Shown: positions 42,629 through 53,819, counted from the stretch's first letter. The stretch: DNA of 64,000 nucleotides from Flavobacteriaceae bacterium (GCA_020346245.1 CP070778.1:2139261-2203260); one strand, 5' to 3'. Notes: generated by a model from the sequence alone, not told the origin. Translations and numbers: made by a program.

Positions 42629-44476
42629 ATGTGTGGAATAGTTGGATATATAGGATATAGAGATGCATATCCCATCATTATGAAGGGCCTGCAACGACTT
42701 GAATATCGCGGTTATGACAGCGCAGGAATTGCCTTATATGATGGTAATAAGATAAATCTTACCAAAACCAAAGGCAAGGTTATAGATTTGAAAGATCGAT
42801 CAGAAAACGATATCCCCTTAAACGGGAATGTTGGCATCGGGCATACGAGATGGGCCACCCATGGAATTCCAAATGATGTAAACTCACATCCTCATTATTC
42901 AAATTCTGGAAATCTTATAATAATTCATAATGGGATTATTGAAAATTATGAATCTATTAAACAAGAATTAACTACAAGAGGCTATACCTTCGAATCGGAT
43001 ACTGACACCGAGGTTTTAGTTAATCTTATTGAGGAAGTAAAGAAAAAGGAAGATGTTTTGTTGGGTAAGGCGGTTCAGATTGCTTTAAACCAGGTTGTCG
43101 GGGCTTATGCAATTGCTGTTTTTGATGTTCAAAAGCCAGATGAAATTGTCGTTGCTAAACTAGGCAGCCCATTGGCAATAGGGATTGGCGAAGATGAGTT
43201 TTTTATTGCTTCAGATGCATCACCTTTTATAGAATTTACTAATAATGCGGTTTATCTGGAAGATCAGGAAATGGCCATAGTGCGCCTTGGAAAAGAAATA
43301 AAACTGCGAAAAATACAGAATGATGCCATAGCGTATCCTTTAGTACAGGAGCTTCAATTTAACCTTGAAGAAATTGAAAAAGGGATGTACGATCATTTTA
43401 TGTTAAAGGAGATTTATGAACAACCAAGTGCTATAAAAGATACTTACAGAGGAAGATTACTGGTGGACCAGGGCATAATAAGAATGGCAGGAATTGATCA
43501 GAATCTGGAAAAGTTTCTCAACGCTGACAGGATCATTATTGTAGCATGTGGAACTTCGTGGCACGCTGGTTTAGTAGCAGAGTATATTTTTGAAGATTTA
43601 GCCAGAATCCCTGTGGAGGTAGAATATGCATCAGAATTTAGATATAGAAATCCAGTTATTACAGAAAAAGATGTGGTTATTGCCATCTCGCAATCTGGTG
43701 AAACGGCGGATACCTTGGCCGCGATTAAACTGGCTAAAGAAAATGGAGCGTACGTATTTGGTGTATGCAATGTAGTAGGATCTTCTATTGCGAGAGAGAC
43801 GCATGCCGGGGCGTATACACATGCCGGACCCGAAATTGGGGTGGCTTCAACAAAAGCATTTACAACTCAGATTACCGTATTAACGCTAATTGCTCTAAAG
43901 CTGGCAAAAGAAAAAGGTAAATTTTCTGAATCCAAGTTTTATGAATTCCTTTCTGAGCTGGAGAATATTCCTGGTAAAGTGGAAAAAGCACTTCAATCTA
44001 ATCCTCTCGTTGAAATAATTGCAAATGAATACAAAGATTCGGAAAATTGCTTATATCTGGGAAGAGGATATAATTTTCCGGTAGCATTGGAAGGAGCATT
44101 AAAACTCAAAGAAATAAGTTATATTCATGCTGAGGGGTACCCTGCAGCCGAAATGAAACACGGTCCTATTGCACTTATTGATGAACATATGCCGGTAATT
44201 GTAATTGCTACCAATAAAGGGCATTATGAAAAAGTAGTTAGTAACATTCAGGAAATAAAATCCCGAAAGGGAAGAATTATAGCTATTGTTACAGAAGGTG
44301 ATGATCAGGTAAAAGAATTGGCAGACCACGTAATTGAGGTACCTGAAACTATCGAAAGTCTCACCCCGCTTTTAACAACAATACCACTGCAATTATTATC
44401 TTATCATATTGCCATAATGAGGGGATGTAATGTAGATCAACCTCGTAATTTGGCCAAATCAGTTACTGTAGAATAG
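42629..44476 (+). CDS. glmS: glutamine--fructose-6-phosphate aminotransferase (isomerizing)
   Basis: 615 residues; makes glucosamine 6-phosphate, the entry to peptidoglycan and LPS amino sugars. The N-terminal class II glutamine amidotransferase domain has catalytic C2 (MCGIVGYIG) and GIGHTRWATHG. Two SIS domains follow (ACGTSWHAGL and AISQSGETADTLAA; YLGRGYNFPVALEGALKLKEISYIHAEGYPAAEMKHGPIA), and the C terminus ends DQPRNLAKSVTVE as usual. Has its own promoter box and a strong terminator. Confidence 0.98.
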   Translation: MCGIVGYIGYRDAYPIIMKGLQRLEYRGYDSAGIALYDGNKINLTKTKGKVIDLKDRSENDIPLNGNVGIGHTRWATHGIPNDVNSHPHYSNSGNLIIIHNGIIENYESIKQELTTRGYTFESDTDTEVLVNLIEEVKKKEDVLLGKAVQIALNQVVGAYAIAVFDVQKPDEIVVAKLGSPLAIGIGEDEFFIASDASPFIEFTNNAVYLEDQEMAIVRLGKEIKLRKIQNDAIAYPLVQELQFNLEEIEKGMYDHFMLKEIYEQPSAIKDTYRGRLLVDQGIIRMAGIDQNLEKFLNADRIIIVACGTSWHAGLVAEYIFEDLARIPVEVEYASEFRYRNPVITEKDVVIAISQSGETADTLAAIKLAKENGAYVFGVCNVVGSSIARETHAGAYTHAGPEIGVASTKAFTTQITVLTLIALKLAKEKGKFSESKFYEFLSELENIPGKVEKALQSNPLVEIIANEYKDSENCLYLGRGYNFPVALEGALKLKEISYIHAEGYPAAEMKHGPIALIDEHMPVIVIATNKGHYEKVVSNIQEIKSRKGRIIAIVTEGDDQVKELADHVIEVPETIESLTPLLTTIPLQLLSYHIAIMRGCNVDQPRNLAKSVTVE

Positions 44477-44513
44477 CAGAAAAACGGATTATAGCATTAA
44501 TATACCCAACAGG

Positions 44514-44544
44514 AAGGCGGCCATTTTTATGGTCGCCTTTTTTA
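44514..44544 (+). terminator. intrinsic terminator of glmS
   Basis: AAGGCGGCCA (44514-44523) pairs with TGGTCGCCTT (44530-44539) with one wobble around a 6-base loop, then a T-run to 44544. Confidence 0.9.
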
Positions 44545-44683
44545 TTGAAATTATTAATTTATCAGCAAAAAGCGACTTATATTGCGAAATTAGTACTATT
44601 TACAGATAGTTTTCCCAGTTTATACATTTTGAATTTAAAAAAATCTGTATCTTGAACTTATACTAATTTAACTTAAAAATGAC

Positions 44684-47470
44684 ATGAGAAGAATCTTTCT
44701 TTTTTTCCTACTGATGTGGGGTATGGGAGCCTATTCACAAACAGTCGTGAATGGTAATGTAGCAGATGAAAATGGCCAGCCCGTTCCCGGAGCTAATGTT
44801 GTTATAGTTGGGAAAGCCATAGGAACAACTACCGATTTTGATGGTAATTTTGTACTTGAAACTTCTGAAGTACCCCCATTTCAATTAAGGATATCTAGTA
44901 TTGGGTATTCCGAAGCAACGGCGGAGGTTACCGCGAATAATCAAACCATATCCGTTATTCTTGGAGAAGCACAAACATTTTTAGACGAAGTTGTGATCTC
45001 TGCTTCCAGAACACCCGAGCGTATTTTTGAATCTCCCGTTACCGTTGAACGCTTGGGCTTAGAAGCAATAAAGAATACTACTGCAGCAGATTTTTATGGT
45101 GGCTTGGAAAATTTAAAAGGTGTAGATATTAATACAAACAGTTTAACCTTTAAATCAATTAATACCAGGGGCTTTGCCACCTTTGCCAATACACGTTTTA
45201 TGCAACTTGTAGATGGGATGGATAATTCTACCCCTGCGCTGAACTTTCCCATCGGTAATTTAGTTGGCTTAATTGAACCGGATGTACAAAGTGTTGAATT
45301 GTTACCTGGAGCGTCTTCAGCTTTATATGGTGCAAATGCGTTTAATGGGATACTATTTATGCGTAGCAAAAGTCCTTTTGACTATCAGGGAATCAGTGTT
45401 TCTATAAAACAAGGAATTACCTCTCAGGAAGCGGCCGGGGATAATAGTTATACAGATTTTGGTATAAGAGCGGCATATAAGTTTTCTGATAAATTTGCCG
45501 CCAAGGTAAACTTTGGCTACCTTAAAGGAACAGATTGGGCTGCAACCAGTGAAGTGGATAAGTTTGACCCAAATCGTACAAGGGCAGATCTGGATTATGA
45601 TGGTATAAATGTATATGGAGATGAGGTTTCAGCAAATATTAAAAGTGTTGCGGTTACCCTTGAGGGTCTTGGGATTCTTCCTGATGGAGCCAATGCTTTG
45701 GTTCCCGCGGTTGATGTAAGTAGAACTGGATATAACGAAAGGGACCTCACTAATTATAATGCTGAAAGTATCAAAGCAGATTGGGGTCTGTATTATAGGC
45801 CAATAGACGGTAATAATCTTGAATTGTCCTATGTTGGTAAAGTAGGTACCGGTGCAACTATCTACCAGGGGACCAACAGGTACAATATTAATGGCTTTTT
45901 TCAGGAACAACATAAACTGGAAATCAGAAATGACAATTTTTTCCTAAGAGGATATTTGGTAGCAGATAAAGCCGGGGATTCCTATGACATGGTTTTTACA
46001 GGGATTAATATCAATAGAAGATGGAAAGATGACGAGACATGGTTTGGAGAATATACAGGGACCTATGTTCAGGCAACTTTAGGTGGCGCTACAGATGCCC
46101 AGGCACATGCTGCAGCCAGGGCTCAGGCAGAATCCGGCCGCTATCTTCCGGGATCACCTGAATTTCAAAATGCTTTTGATAATGTTATTAAGAATCCTGA
46201 TCTTAACTCGGGTTCTCAATTTAAGGATGCTTCTAAATATTATCATTCCGACGCAAACTATAATTTTAGCCATTTGATTGATTTTGCTGATATACAGGTT
46301 GGAGGTTCTTTCAGGCGGTATAGTTTAAATTCATCCGGCACAATTTACACTGATTTTGATGGCCCGATAGACTATTCTGAATTTGGTATCTATACTCAAA
46401 TCCAAAAGAATTTAGAATTCAATGAAAATATGAATCTCAAACTCACAGGGTCTATTCGATATGATAAATCTGAGTTTTTTGACGGGTTCTTTTCACCAAG
46501 AATATCTGCGGGACTTACAATAAATAGGGAGCATAATGTAAGGGCTTCAGTACAAACCGGGTTTAGGAATCCTACGACACAGGATTTATTTATAGGTTTA
46601 GATGCCGGAAGGGCCATTTTAATTGGTTCTGCCCCGGATAACCTTGATAGGTACTCCAGAGACTATAATGTTAGTGGTGGCGGTCAGGATTTAGGCCAGC
46701 CGTCTACTATAACTCAGACAGGAGCAGTTGCTTATAACAATTCCTATTCCTTGAGTTCCGTGATTGCTTTTGGCGAAACGGGTGATCCTACCGAATTAGT
46801 AATAGCAAATCCGGAACTTGTTAAGCCAGAACAGGTAACTTCCTTTGAGGTTGGCTATAGGGGGAAATTAGAAAATTTAGTCATAGATTTCAGCACCTAT
46901 TACAATAGATATAAGGATTTCATTTCCCAGGAGACTGTAATCGCTCCTTTTTATGGTACCGTAGGTGATGGCTCACTTTCAGTAGCAGCAATAGCTAACG
47001 GGGACACACAAATCTGGGGTGCGTATACAAATTCTGATGTAGATATCAGTTCTTATGGAGCATCCCTGGGATTAACCCTGAGAATATTAGGAAATTATGA
47101 TCTGGGGGGCAGCTATACTTTTACAAGGCAGGATTTTGATCAGGAAGCGAACCCTGATTTTATGTCCAATTTCAATACTCCGGAACATAAGTTTAAAGCC
47201 TCCTTTGGCAACACGGAACTTTTTGAAAATTTTGGATTTAATATAGCCTATAGATTCAGTGATGACTATTTCTGGGAAGCTACTTTTGGAAACGGGGTTG
47301 TTCCGGAATTCCATGTGCTTGATGCCCAGTTTAATTATAGGGTTCCCAGTATAAAATCAACCTTTAAAGTGGGAGGCAATAATATTCTAGGAAATGAGTA
47401 TTTCACTGCCTTTGGAAGCGGGTTTATAGGCTCCATATACTATGTGTCTTGGTCAATTAATACTTTATAA
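44684..47470 (+). CDS. TonB-dependent receptor with carboxypeptidase-like regulatory domain
   Basis: 928-residue outer-membrane receptor: signal peptide (1-18), CarboxypepD_reg-like domain (about 20-100: VNGNVADENGQPVPGANVV, GTTTDFDGNFVLE), a SASRTPERIFESPVTVERL stretch, plug domain (about 120-230), and barrel. The plug ends with the conserved SVELLPGASSALYGANAFNGILF. An SGNH-type surface lipoprotein gene follows at once, suggesting that the lipoprotein's hydrolysis product is the imported ligand or that the two form a complex. Ligand not readable. No SusD homologue present. Confidence 0.92.
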   Translation: MRRIFLFFLLMWGMGAYSQTVVNGNVADENGQPVPGANVVIVGKAIGTTTDFDGNFVLETSEVPPFQLRISSIGYSEATAEVTANNQTISVILGEAQTFLDEVVISASRTPERIFESPVTVERLGLEAIKNTTAADFYGGLENLKGVDINTNSLTFKSINTRGFATFANTRFMQLVDGMDNSTPALNFPIGNLVGLIEPDVQSVELLPGASSALYGANAFNGILFMRSKSPFDYQGISVSIKQGITSQEAAGDNSYTDFGIRAAYKFSDKFAAKVNFGYLKGTDWAATSEVDKFDPNRTRADLDYDGINVYGDEVSANIKSVAVTLEGLGILPDGANALVPAVDVSRTGYNERDLTNYNAESIKADWGLYYRPIDGNNLELSYVGKVGTGATIYQGTNRYNINGFFQEQHKLEIRNDNFFLRGYLVADKAGDSYDMVFTGININRRWKDDETWFGEYTGTYVQATLGGATDAQAHAAARAQAESGRYLPGSPEFQNAFDNVIKNPDLNSGSQFKDASKYYHSDANYNFSHLIDFADIQVGGSFRRYSLNSSGTIYTDFDGPIDYSEFGIYTQIQKNLEFNENMNLKLTGSIRYDKSEFFDGFFSPRISAGLTINREHNVRASVQTGFRNPTTQDLFIGLDAGRAILIGSAPDNLDRYSRDYNVSGGGQDLGQPSTITQTGAVAYNNSYSLSSVIAFGETGDPTELVIANPELVKPEQVTSFEVGYRGKLENLVIDFSTYYNRYKDFISQETVIAPFYGTVGDGSLSVAAIANGDTQIWGAYTNSDVDISSYGASLGLTLRILGNYDLGGSYTFTRQDFDQEANPDFMSNFNTPEHKFKASFGNTELFENFGFNIAYRFSDDYFWEATFGNGVVPEFHVLDAQFNYRVPSIKSTFKVGGNNILGNEYFTAFGSGFIGSIYYVSWSINTL

Positions 47471-47474
47471 TACA

Positions 47475-49010
47475 ATGAATATGAAAATAAAATATATCTG
47501 GATATTGACATGCCTTATAGGATTTATGGCGTGCAATGATAGGGAAGATTTTGAAATGATAGAACCAGAAGTAGAGTTGCCACCTGCAACACCGGGATCT
47601 GCTGATTTTTCTAACTTTGTGGCTTTGGGAAGCTCTTTCACGGCAGGATTTACTGATGGCGCCTTGTTTAGTGTAAGTCAAAATTATTCATTACCAAACA
47701 TTTTATCGCAACAATTTGAAATTGTTGGCGGGGGTAGTATAACGCAGCCCTTGACTAATGATAATTTTGGTGGATTGGCCTTAGCAGGTAATCGGATTCC
47801 CGGATTTGATCCAAGACTTGTTTTTGGGGGAGCCGGCCCCGTTCCTTTAGAATCTTTGATAGGTCCTGTAACGGTTACTACAGATATAGCTCTTAACAAT
47901 CCTCCGGGACCGTTCGGTAATTTGGGTGTGCCAGGAGCAAAAAGTTTTCATCTCCTTGCCCCGGGTTACGGTAATTTAGGAAATGTACTGCTGGGACTGG
48001 CCAATCCTTATTTTGTAAGAATGACAGGGTCAACCCCTGATGCAAGTGTTTTGCAATTGGCATTGGCCCAGAGTCCGTCATTCTTCTCATTGTGGATAGG
48101 AAGTAATGATGTTCTGGGATATGCAGTCTCCGGGGGAGATGGAACGGATCCTATTACACCTTTAGATGGGCCTCCGGGAGTGGGTTTTTCCCAAACTTAT
48201 GGAGCTTTAATAGCTTCGCTTACCGCCTCTGGTGCAGGAGGTGTTGTTGCCAATATTCCTGATGTAACTACTATACCATATTTAAATACAGTACCATATA
48301 ACCCGGTACCTTTGGATGCTGCGACAGCAGCAGCTGTAAACGGAGCTTATGCACTTTATAATGGAGGAATTCAGGCCGCTTTAGTTGCTTTAGAAGGCAC
48401 CGGGCTCTTTACAGAAGAAGAGGCCAATGCCAGGCTTATTAGTTTTGAAGCCAGTGAAACTAATGCAGTGGTAATTGAAGATGAAAGTTTAACGGATTTG
48501 GGAGCTATTAATCCGGCATTTGAGGGTCTACCTCAAATTAGACAAGCCACAGCAGAAGATTTGATAGTTTTACCAGCCTCTAATTTTATTGGTACTCTGG
48601 CAGACCCGAACAATCCACTATCTGTAAATGGTGTTGCCATACCTTTGGAAGATAAATGGGTGCTTCTGCCTAGTGAACAGATGGAAATCATCGATGCAAC
48701 GACGGCTTACAATGCAACTATTTTGAGTGCCGTAAATGCTGCAGGCCTTGCTTTTGTGGATGCCAACGCCTTATTAGACCAATTGGTAAATGGAGGTCTT
48801 ACAAGTGGCAATTTTCGATTAACCTCTAATTTAGTTACCGGTGGAGCATTTTCGTTAGATGGTGTACATTTTACAGCCAGAGGTTATGCATTAATTGCCA
48901 ACGAATTTATGAAGGCTATAGATGCCACCTATGGTTCAAATTTTGACGCATCAGGTAATCTTGTAGATATAGGGAACTATCCAACAAATTATTCACCAAC
49001 GTTGCAGTAA
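47475..49010 (+). CDS. SGNH/GDSL-family hydrolase lipoprotein
   Basis: 511 residues from ATG 47475, 4 bases after the receptor stop (a second ATG at 47481 is also possible). Lipobox FMAC, C20, then NDREDFEMIEPE, a strongly acidic stretch that fits surface export in Bacteroidota. SGNH blocks: GSS with nucleophile S54 (FVALGSSFTAGFTDG; Ser instead of Asp before it), SLWIGSNDVLGYA (the GxND block) and DGVHFTARGYALIAN with D462 and H465. The family cleaves acyl or acetyl esters of lipids or glycans. Translationally close to the TonB receptor and ended by a strong terminator. Confidence 0.88.
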   Translation: MNMKIKYIWILTCLIGFMACNDREDFEMIEPEVELPPATPGSADFSNFVALGSSFTAGFTDGALFSVSQNYSLPNILSQQFEIVGGGSITQPLTNDNFGGLALAGNRIPGFDPRLVFGGAGPVPLESLIGPVTVTTDIALNNPPGPFGNLGVPGAKSFHLLAPGYGNLGNVLLGLANPYFVRMTGSTPDASVLQLALAQSPSFFSLWIGSNDVLGYAVSGGDGTDPITPLDGPPGVGFSQTYGALIASLTASGAGGVVANIPDVTTIPYLNTVPYNPVPLDAATAAAVNGAYALYNGGIQAALVALEGTGLFTEEEANARLISFEASETNAVVIEDESLTDLGAINPAFEGLPQIRQATAEDLIVLPASNFIGTLADPNNPLSVNGVAIPLEDKWVLLPSEQMEIIDATTAYNATILSAVNAAGLAFVDANALLDQLVNGGLTSGNFRLTSNLVTGGAFSLDGVHFTARGYALIANEFMKAIDATYGSNFDASGNLVDIGNYPTNYSPTLQ

Positions 49011-49028
49011 AAACATAAATATTCCTTT

Positions 49029-49058
49029 AAAAAAGCGCTTTAAAAGAGGCGCTTTTTT
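49029..49058 (+). terminator. intrinsic terminator of the receptor/SGNH operon
   Basis: AAAAAAGCGC (49029-49038) pairs with GCGCTTTTTT (49049-49058) around a 10-base loop. The T-rich right arm serves as the U-run. Confidence 0.85.
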
Positions 49059-49084
49059 ATTGCCCATAAAATAAGGTAAAACAA

Positions 49085-49115
49085 TTTCCATTTAAGTTAG
49101 AAAAACATATCTTTG
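49085..49115 (+). promoter_or_regulatory. promoter of atpD-atpC
   Basis: TTTC at 49085-49088, a 19-base spacer, TATCTTTG at 49108-49115 (exact -7 box). The start would lie near 49120, leaving a leader of about 78 bases. Confidence 0.55.
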
Positions 49116-49194
49116 CAGCCTGAAAAAACAATCAATTTATATATTGTTTTAAGTTACATTTGAATCGCTTTAAATTTTAAATATAAATACTTGA

Positions 49195-50706
<1,512 letters not shown>

Positions 50707-50722
50707 AAATAATATTTAAACT

Positions 50723-51001
50723 ATGTACCTAGAAATTGTATCCCCAGAGGCCGTTTTATTTACAGGAGAAGTAACTTCTGTAACTGTACCCGGAGTAAAT
50801 GGCGAATTTCAGATGCTTACCAACCATGCACCAATAGTTTCCATATTGCAGGAAGGTGAAGTTAAGATTCAGGGAGATATTCAGATCGAGGAGGAATATA
50901 GCGATAGGTTTACAAACGATTCAAATGGGAAAACTATCCTCCGTATTAATAGTGGTACAATTGAATTAAATGATAATAAATTAATTGTTCTGGCGGATTA
51001 G
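50723..51001 (+). CDS. atpC: F1 ATP synthase subunit epsilon (N-terminal domain only)
   Basis: 92 residues comprising just the beta-sandwich domain (LEIVSPEAVLFTGEVTSVTVPGVNGEFQMLTNHAPIVSIL). The C-terminal helical hairpin that inhibits ATP hydrolysis in many bacteria is missing, as in other Bacteroidota. It joins the gamma subunit in the central stalk. 16 bases after atpD, ended by a bidirectional terminator. Confidence 0.95.
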   Translation: MYLEIVSPEAVLFTGEVTSVTVPGVNGEFQMLTNHAPIVSILQEGEVKIQGDIQIEEEYSDRFTNDSNGKTILRINSGTIELNDNKLIVLAD

Positions 51002-51025
51002 TACATTCTGAAAAGATAAAAAGAA

Positions 51026-51055
51026 AAGGCCATACAAATTTGTATGGCTTTTTTA
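51026..51055 (+). terminator. bidirectional intrinsic terminator between atpC and the GNAT gene
   Basis: GCCATACAAA and TTTGTATGGC make a perfect 20-base palindrome (51029-51048), with A/T tracts on both sides that give a U-run on either strand. It serves atpC (plus) and the convergent acetyltransferase gene (minus). Confidence 0.9.
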
Positions 51056-51586
51056 TTTAAGAGCTATTAGATGCCAAATACGGATATTGGAGCTATAAGT
51101 CTTGAGTTCCACGAAACCAATCGCCAGGTGTGCATTAAGTGACCGCTTGTTTGACGCATCTACTTCGGTAATAATATAGTTGAAGTCTGGCTTAACAACC
51201 TCTTGCATTTTCCTGTAAAGTTTATGGAATACCCCCATTTTTCGATATGCTTTATCAATACAAACCTGCCCCATTACTATGTATTTTTCACCCATGGATA
51301 ATACAGAATCAATTTCCTTAAACATCGGTTTTAGAAGATCTATTTTATTACCAAATTTGGGATGCATACACAAGGCATATCCAATTACCCTGTCATTTTC
51401 TTTAGCAATGATATGAGGGCATACTTTATTCATAGTATTCAATAGTTCAAAGGTATGCACTATGGTTACAAAACCCTCCTTTTCCATTTCACTCTTCAAT
51501 AATTGGTTTGGAAGATTTTCTCTCTGCAGAGCAAGAATTTGTTCTAATTCCAATTTGTTTTGTACCTGCCGAATTTGAATAGCCAT
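51053..51586 (-). CDS. GNAT-family N-acetyltransferase
   Basis: 177 residues with the GNAT fold: beta-strand VIGYALCMHP (about 67-76), the acetyl-CoA-binding VMGQVCIDKAYRKMGVFHKLYRKM (about 103-126, a variant of the Q/RxxGxG/A loop), and DASNKRSLNAHLAIGFVEL near the C terminus. Substrate unknown. Convergent with atpC; divergent from bioF by 60 bases. Confidence 0.88.
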   Translation of the reverse strand: MAIQIRQVQNKLELEQILALQRENLPNQLLKSEMEKEGFVTIVHTFELLNTMNKVCPHIIAKENDRVIGYALCMHPKFGNKIDLLKPMFKEIDSVLSMGEKYIVMGQVCIDKAYRKMGVFHKLYRKMQEVVKPDFNYIITEVDASNKRSLNAHLAIGFVELKTYSSNIRIWHLIALK

Positions 51587-51634
51587 TGCCTGGAGTTTAT
51601 ATGATTCAATATACTATTTAAAAGTAGGAAATAT

Positions 51635-51642
51635 TACATTTG
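51635..51642 (+). promoter_or_regulatory. -7 box of bioF, 4 bases before the ATG
   Basis: TACATTTG, exact -7 match, then TGAC and the bioF ATG at 51647. The spacing is identical to glyS and panD. -33 element not evident. Confidence 0.45.
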
Positions 51643-51646
51643 TGAC

Positions 51647-52813
51647 ATGGGCCGCTTACCAGATAAATTACGTAAGAGATTAGTGGATCGGGAGAAAACA
51701 AATGCTTTGAGGAGCTTGCCAAAAGAGATTCAGGGAATTGATTTTTCATCTAACGACTACCTTGGGATTGCAAAAAACCGGATTGTTTTTGAAAAAGCCA
51801 AGGCGATTCTTTCAGATAAAGAAATCTTTAATAATGGCGCCACCGGATCCAGATTGCTTACCGGAAATGGTAGTATATTTTCTGAAGCCGAAAAACTTCT
51901 AAGAGAATTCCATAAGGCGGATTCAGCCTTGATTTTTAATTCCGGTTATGATGCCAATATTGGGCTGTTTTCATCTGTACCCCAAAGGGACGATACAATA
52001 CTATATGACGAGTTTATCCATGCCAGTATCAGAGATGGTATCAATATGAGTAATGCACGGAGCTATAAGTTTAATCATAACGACCTTGAGGACTTGTACG
52101 CACAAATTCTGCGTGTAGAGCATAATGGCGGGAGTAATAAGAACAGGGAAATTTATATAGTTACGGAATCCGTATTTTCCATGGATGGAGATTCTCCTGA
52201 TTTGAAAGCTATTTTGGATTTATGCCGGAAATACCAATGTCACCTCATAGTTGATGAAGCCCATGCTATTGGTGTATTAGGTTCAAACGGTAATGGAAGG
52301 GTGCAGGAATTGGAATTGCAGGAAGGTATTTTTGCGAGAATTATAACATTTGGAAAGGCCCTGGGATGCCATGGTGCTGCTATTTTGGGAAGTGAAGACC
52401 TAAATAAATATTTGATAAACTTTGCACGAAGTTTTATTTATACAACCGGGCTGCCTCCACACTCCTTGGCAACTATAATAGCAGCTTATAAGTTTTTGAC
52501 AAGCCCGGGTGGACTTGTTCAGAGAGATTTGCTTCATGAAAATATAGCATATTTTAATGAGGAGATAGAACGTCTGGGGATTTCATCTTCTTTTATTCCC
52601 AGTTACTCAGCAATCCATTCCTGCATAATTAAAGGCAATAATGAAGTAAAAAAAGTAGCGCAAAAATTTAAAAACAATTCATTTGATATTAGGCCAATTC
52701 TATCCCCAACCGTGCCCGAAGGAAAGGAGCGATTGCGGTTTTGTTTACACAGCTTCAATTCAAAAGAGGATATTTGTACTATATTAGAACAATTGGCACA
52801 AGAAATTAATTAG
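51647..52813 (+). CDS. bioF: 8-amino-7-oxononanoate synthase
   Basis: 388 residues of the alpha-oxoamine synthase family. PLP-binding Lys237 lies in ITFGKALGCHG; other family marks are NDYLGIA (36-42), GATGSRLLTGN (64-74), SGYDANIGL, and VDEAHAIGVLG with the PLP-contacting Asp. It condenses pimeloyl-thioester with alanine. Other family members make capnine or sphingoid bases, but the bioD, bioA and bioB neighbours decide for biotin. A second gene starts 2 bases after its stop. Confidence 0.93.
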   Translation: MGRLPDKLRKRLVDREKTNALRSLPKEIQGIDFSSNDYLGIAKNRIVFEKAKAILSDKEIFNNGATGSRLLTGNGSIFSEAEKLLREFHKADSALIFNSGYDANIGLFSSVPQRDDTILYDEFIHASIRDGINMSNARSYKFNHNDLEDLYAQILRVEHNGGSNKNREIYIVTESVFSMDGDSPDLKAILDLCRKYQCHLIVDEAHAIGVLGSNGNGRVQELELQEGIFARIITFGKALGCHGAAILGSEDLNKYLINFARSFIYTTGLPPHSLATIIAAYKFLTSPGGLVQRDLLHENIAYFNEEIERLGISSSFIPSYSAIHSCIIKGNNEVKKVAQKFKNNSFDIRPILSPTVPEGKERLRFCLHSFNSKEDICTILEQLAQEIN

Positions 52814-52815
52814 TT

Positions 52816-53202
52816 ATGAATCAGGAATTTTATACCCTTGGTGCATTTGAGTATACTGCCGACGTACAAATTATTAAAGGGAAATTGGAGTCTGAAGGAA
52901 TTCCTGTTTTTTTAAAGGATGAAAATACTATAAATACAGACCCCTTAATAAGCCAGGCTATTGGAGGAGTTAAGTTACAGGTTTATTCCAGGGATAAAGA
53001 CATGGCTCTAAAAATCTATAATGAAATTAGAAGTTATGCACTCGATAAGAATGGAGATTTAGTTACTTGCCCAAATTGCAAAGCTCAAAAATCTGAAGTC
53101 TATTTTAGCAGAAAGAGTTTTATTCATAAGCTTTTCCCTTTTTTAGAGAAAAAAAAGTACAAATGCCTTAACTGCGGTATGATTACAAGCCCTTCACTAT
53201 GA
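52816..53202 (+). CDS. DUF2007-like protein with C-terminal zinc ribbon
   Basis: 128 residues. N-terminal DUF2007-type ferredoxin-like domain (FEYTADVQIIKGKLESEGIPVFLKDE, about 10-35; GGVKLQVYSRDKDMALKIYNEI, 50-71). The C-terminal zinc ribbon has CPNC (residues about 88-91) and CLNC (about 115-118). It sits inside the biotin operon between bioF (2-base gap) and bioD (4-base overlap), so it is translated with biotin enzymes. Family function unknown; a PII-like signal role has been suggested for DUF2007 but is not shown here. Confidence 0.85.
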   Translation: MNQEFYTLGAFEYTADVQIIKGKLESEGIPVFLKDENTINTDPLISQAIGGVKLQVYSRDKDMALKIYNEIRSYALDKNGDLVTCPNCKAQKSEVYFSRKSFIHKLFPFLEKKKYKCLNCGMITSPSL

Positions 53203-53816
53203 AAAGAATATTTGTAACCGGAATCTCTACCGATGTTGGCAAAACCATTACGTCTGCTATAATTACAGAGGCACTGAAAGCCGATTACTGGAAGCCAGTA
53301 CAAGCCGGGGACTTGTCAAATACGGATAGTCGCAAAGTAGCCAGTTTGATTTCAAATAAAAAAACCACTATACACAAGAGCAGCTATGAATTGAATACTC
53401 CTATGAGCCCTCATGCTGCTGCAGAAATAGATAATATTAAGATTGACCTCAACCAAATTATTGAACCGAAAACCGCAAATCATCTGGTAATTGAGGGGGC
53501 AGGGGGATTATTAGTCCCTTTAAACGAAAAGGATACTGTTTTGGATATCATCAAAAGCAATTATCAGGTTGTCGTTGTATCAAGGCATTATTTAGGAAGT
53601 ATAAACCATACATTATTGACTATTGAAAGCCTGAAGCAAAAGGGGTTTAAGGCGGCTGTTATATTCAGTGGTAATGAACATCATAGTACTGAAGATATTA
53701 TTTTACGGAAGACAGATGTTAAGGTAATTGGAAGGATAAATGAAGAAACCAGCTTTGACAAATCTTTAATTAAAAAATACGCAACTAAATTCTATCCATT
53801 GCTTCTAAATATTTGA
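53199..53816 (+). CDS. bioD: dethiobiotin synthetase
   Basis: 205 residues; ATP-dependent closure of the ureido ring from 7,8-diaminopelargonate and CO2. P-loop GISTDVGKT (8-16), YWKPVQAGD with catalytic Lys, SPHAAAEI and VIEGAGGLLVPL. Overlaps the preceding gene by 4 bases (ATGA), indicating translational coupling. Confidence 0.95.
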   Translation: MKRIFVTGISTDVGKTITSAIITEALKADYWKPVQAGDLSNTDSRKVASLISNKKTTIHKSSYELNTPMSPHAAAEIDNIKIDLNQIIEPKTANHLVIEGAGGLLVPLNEKDTVLDIIKSNYQVVVVSRHYLGSINHTLLTIESLKQKGFKAAVIFSGNEHHSTEDIILRKTDVKVIGRINEETSFDKSLIKKYATKFYPLLLNI

Positions 53817-53819
53817 GAG

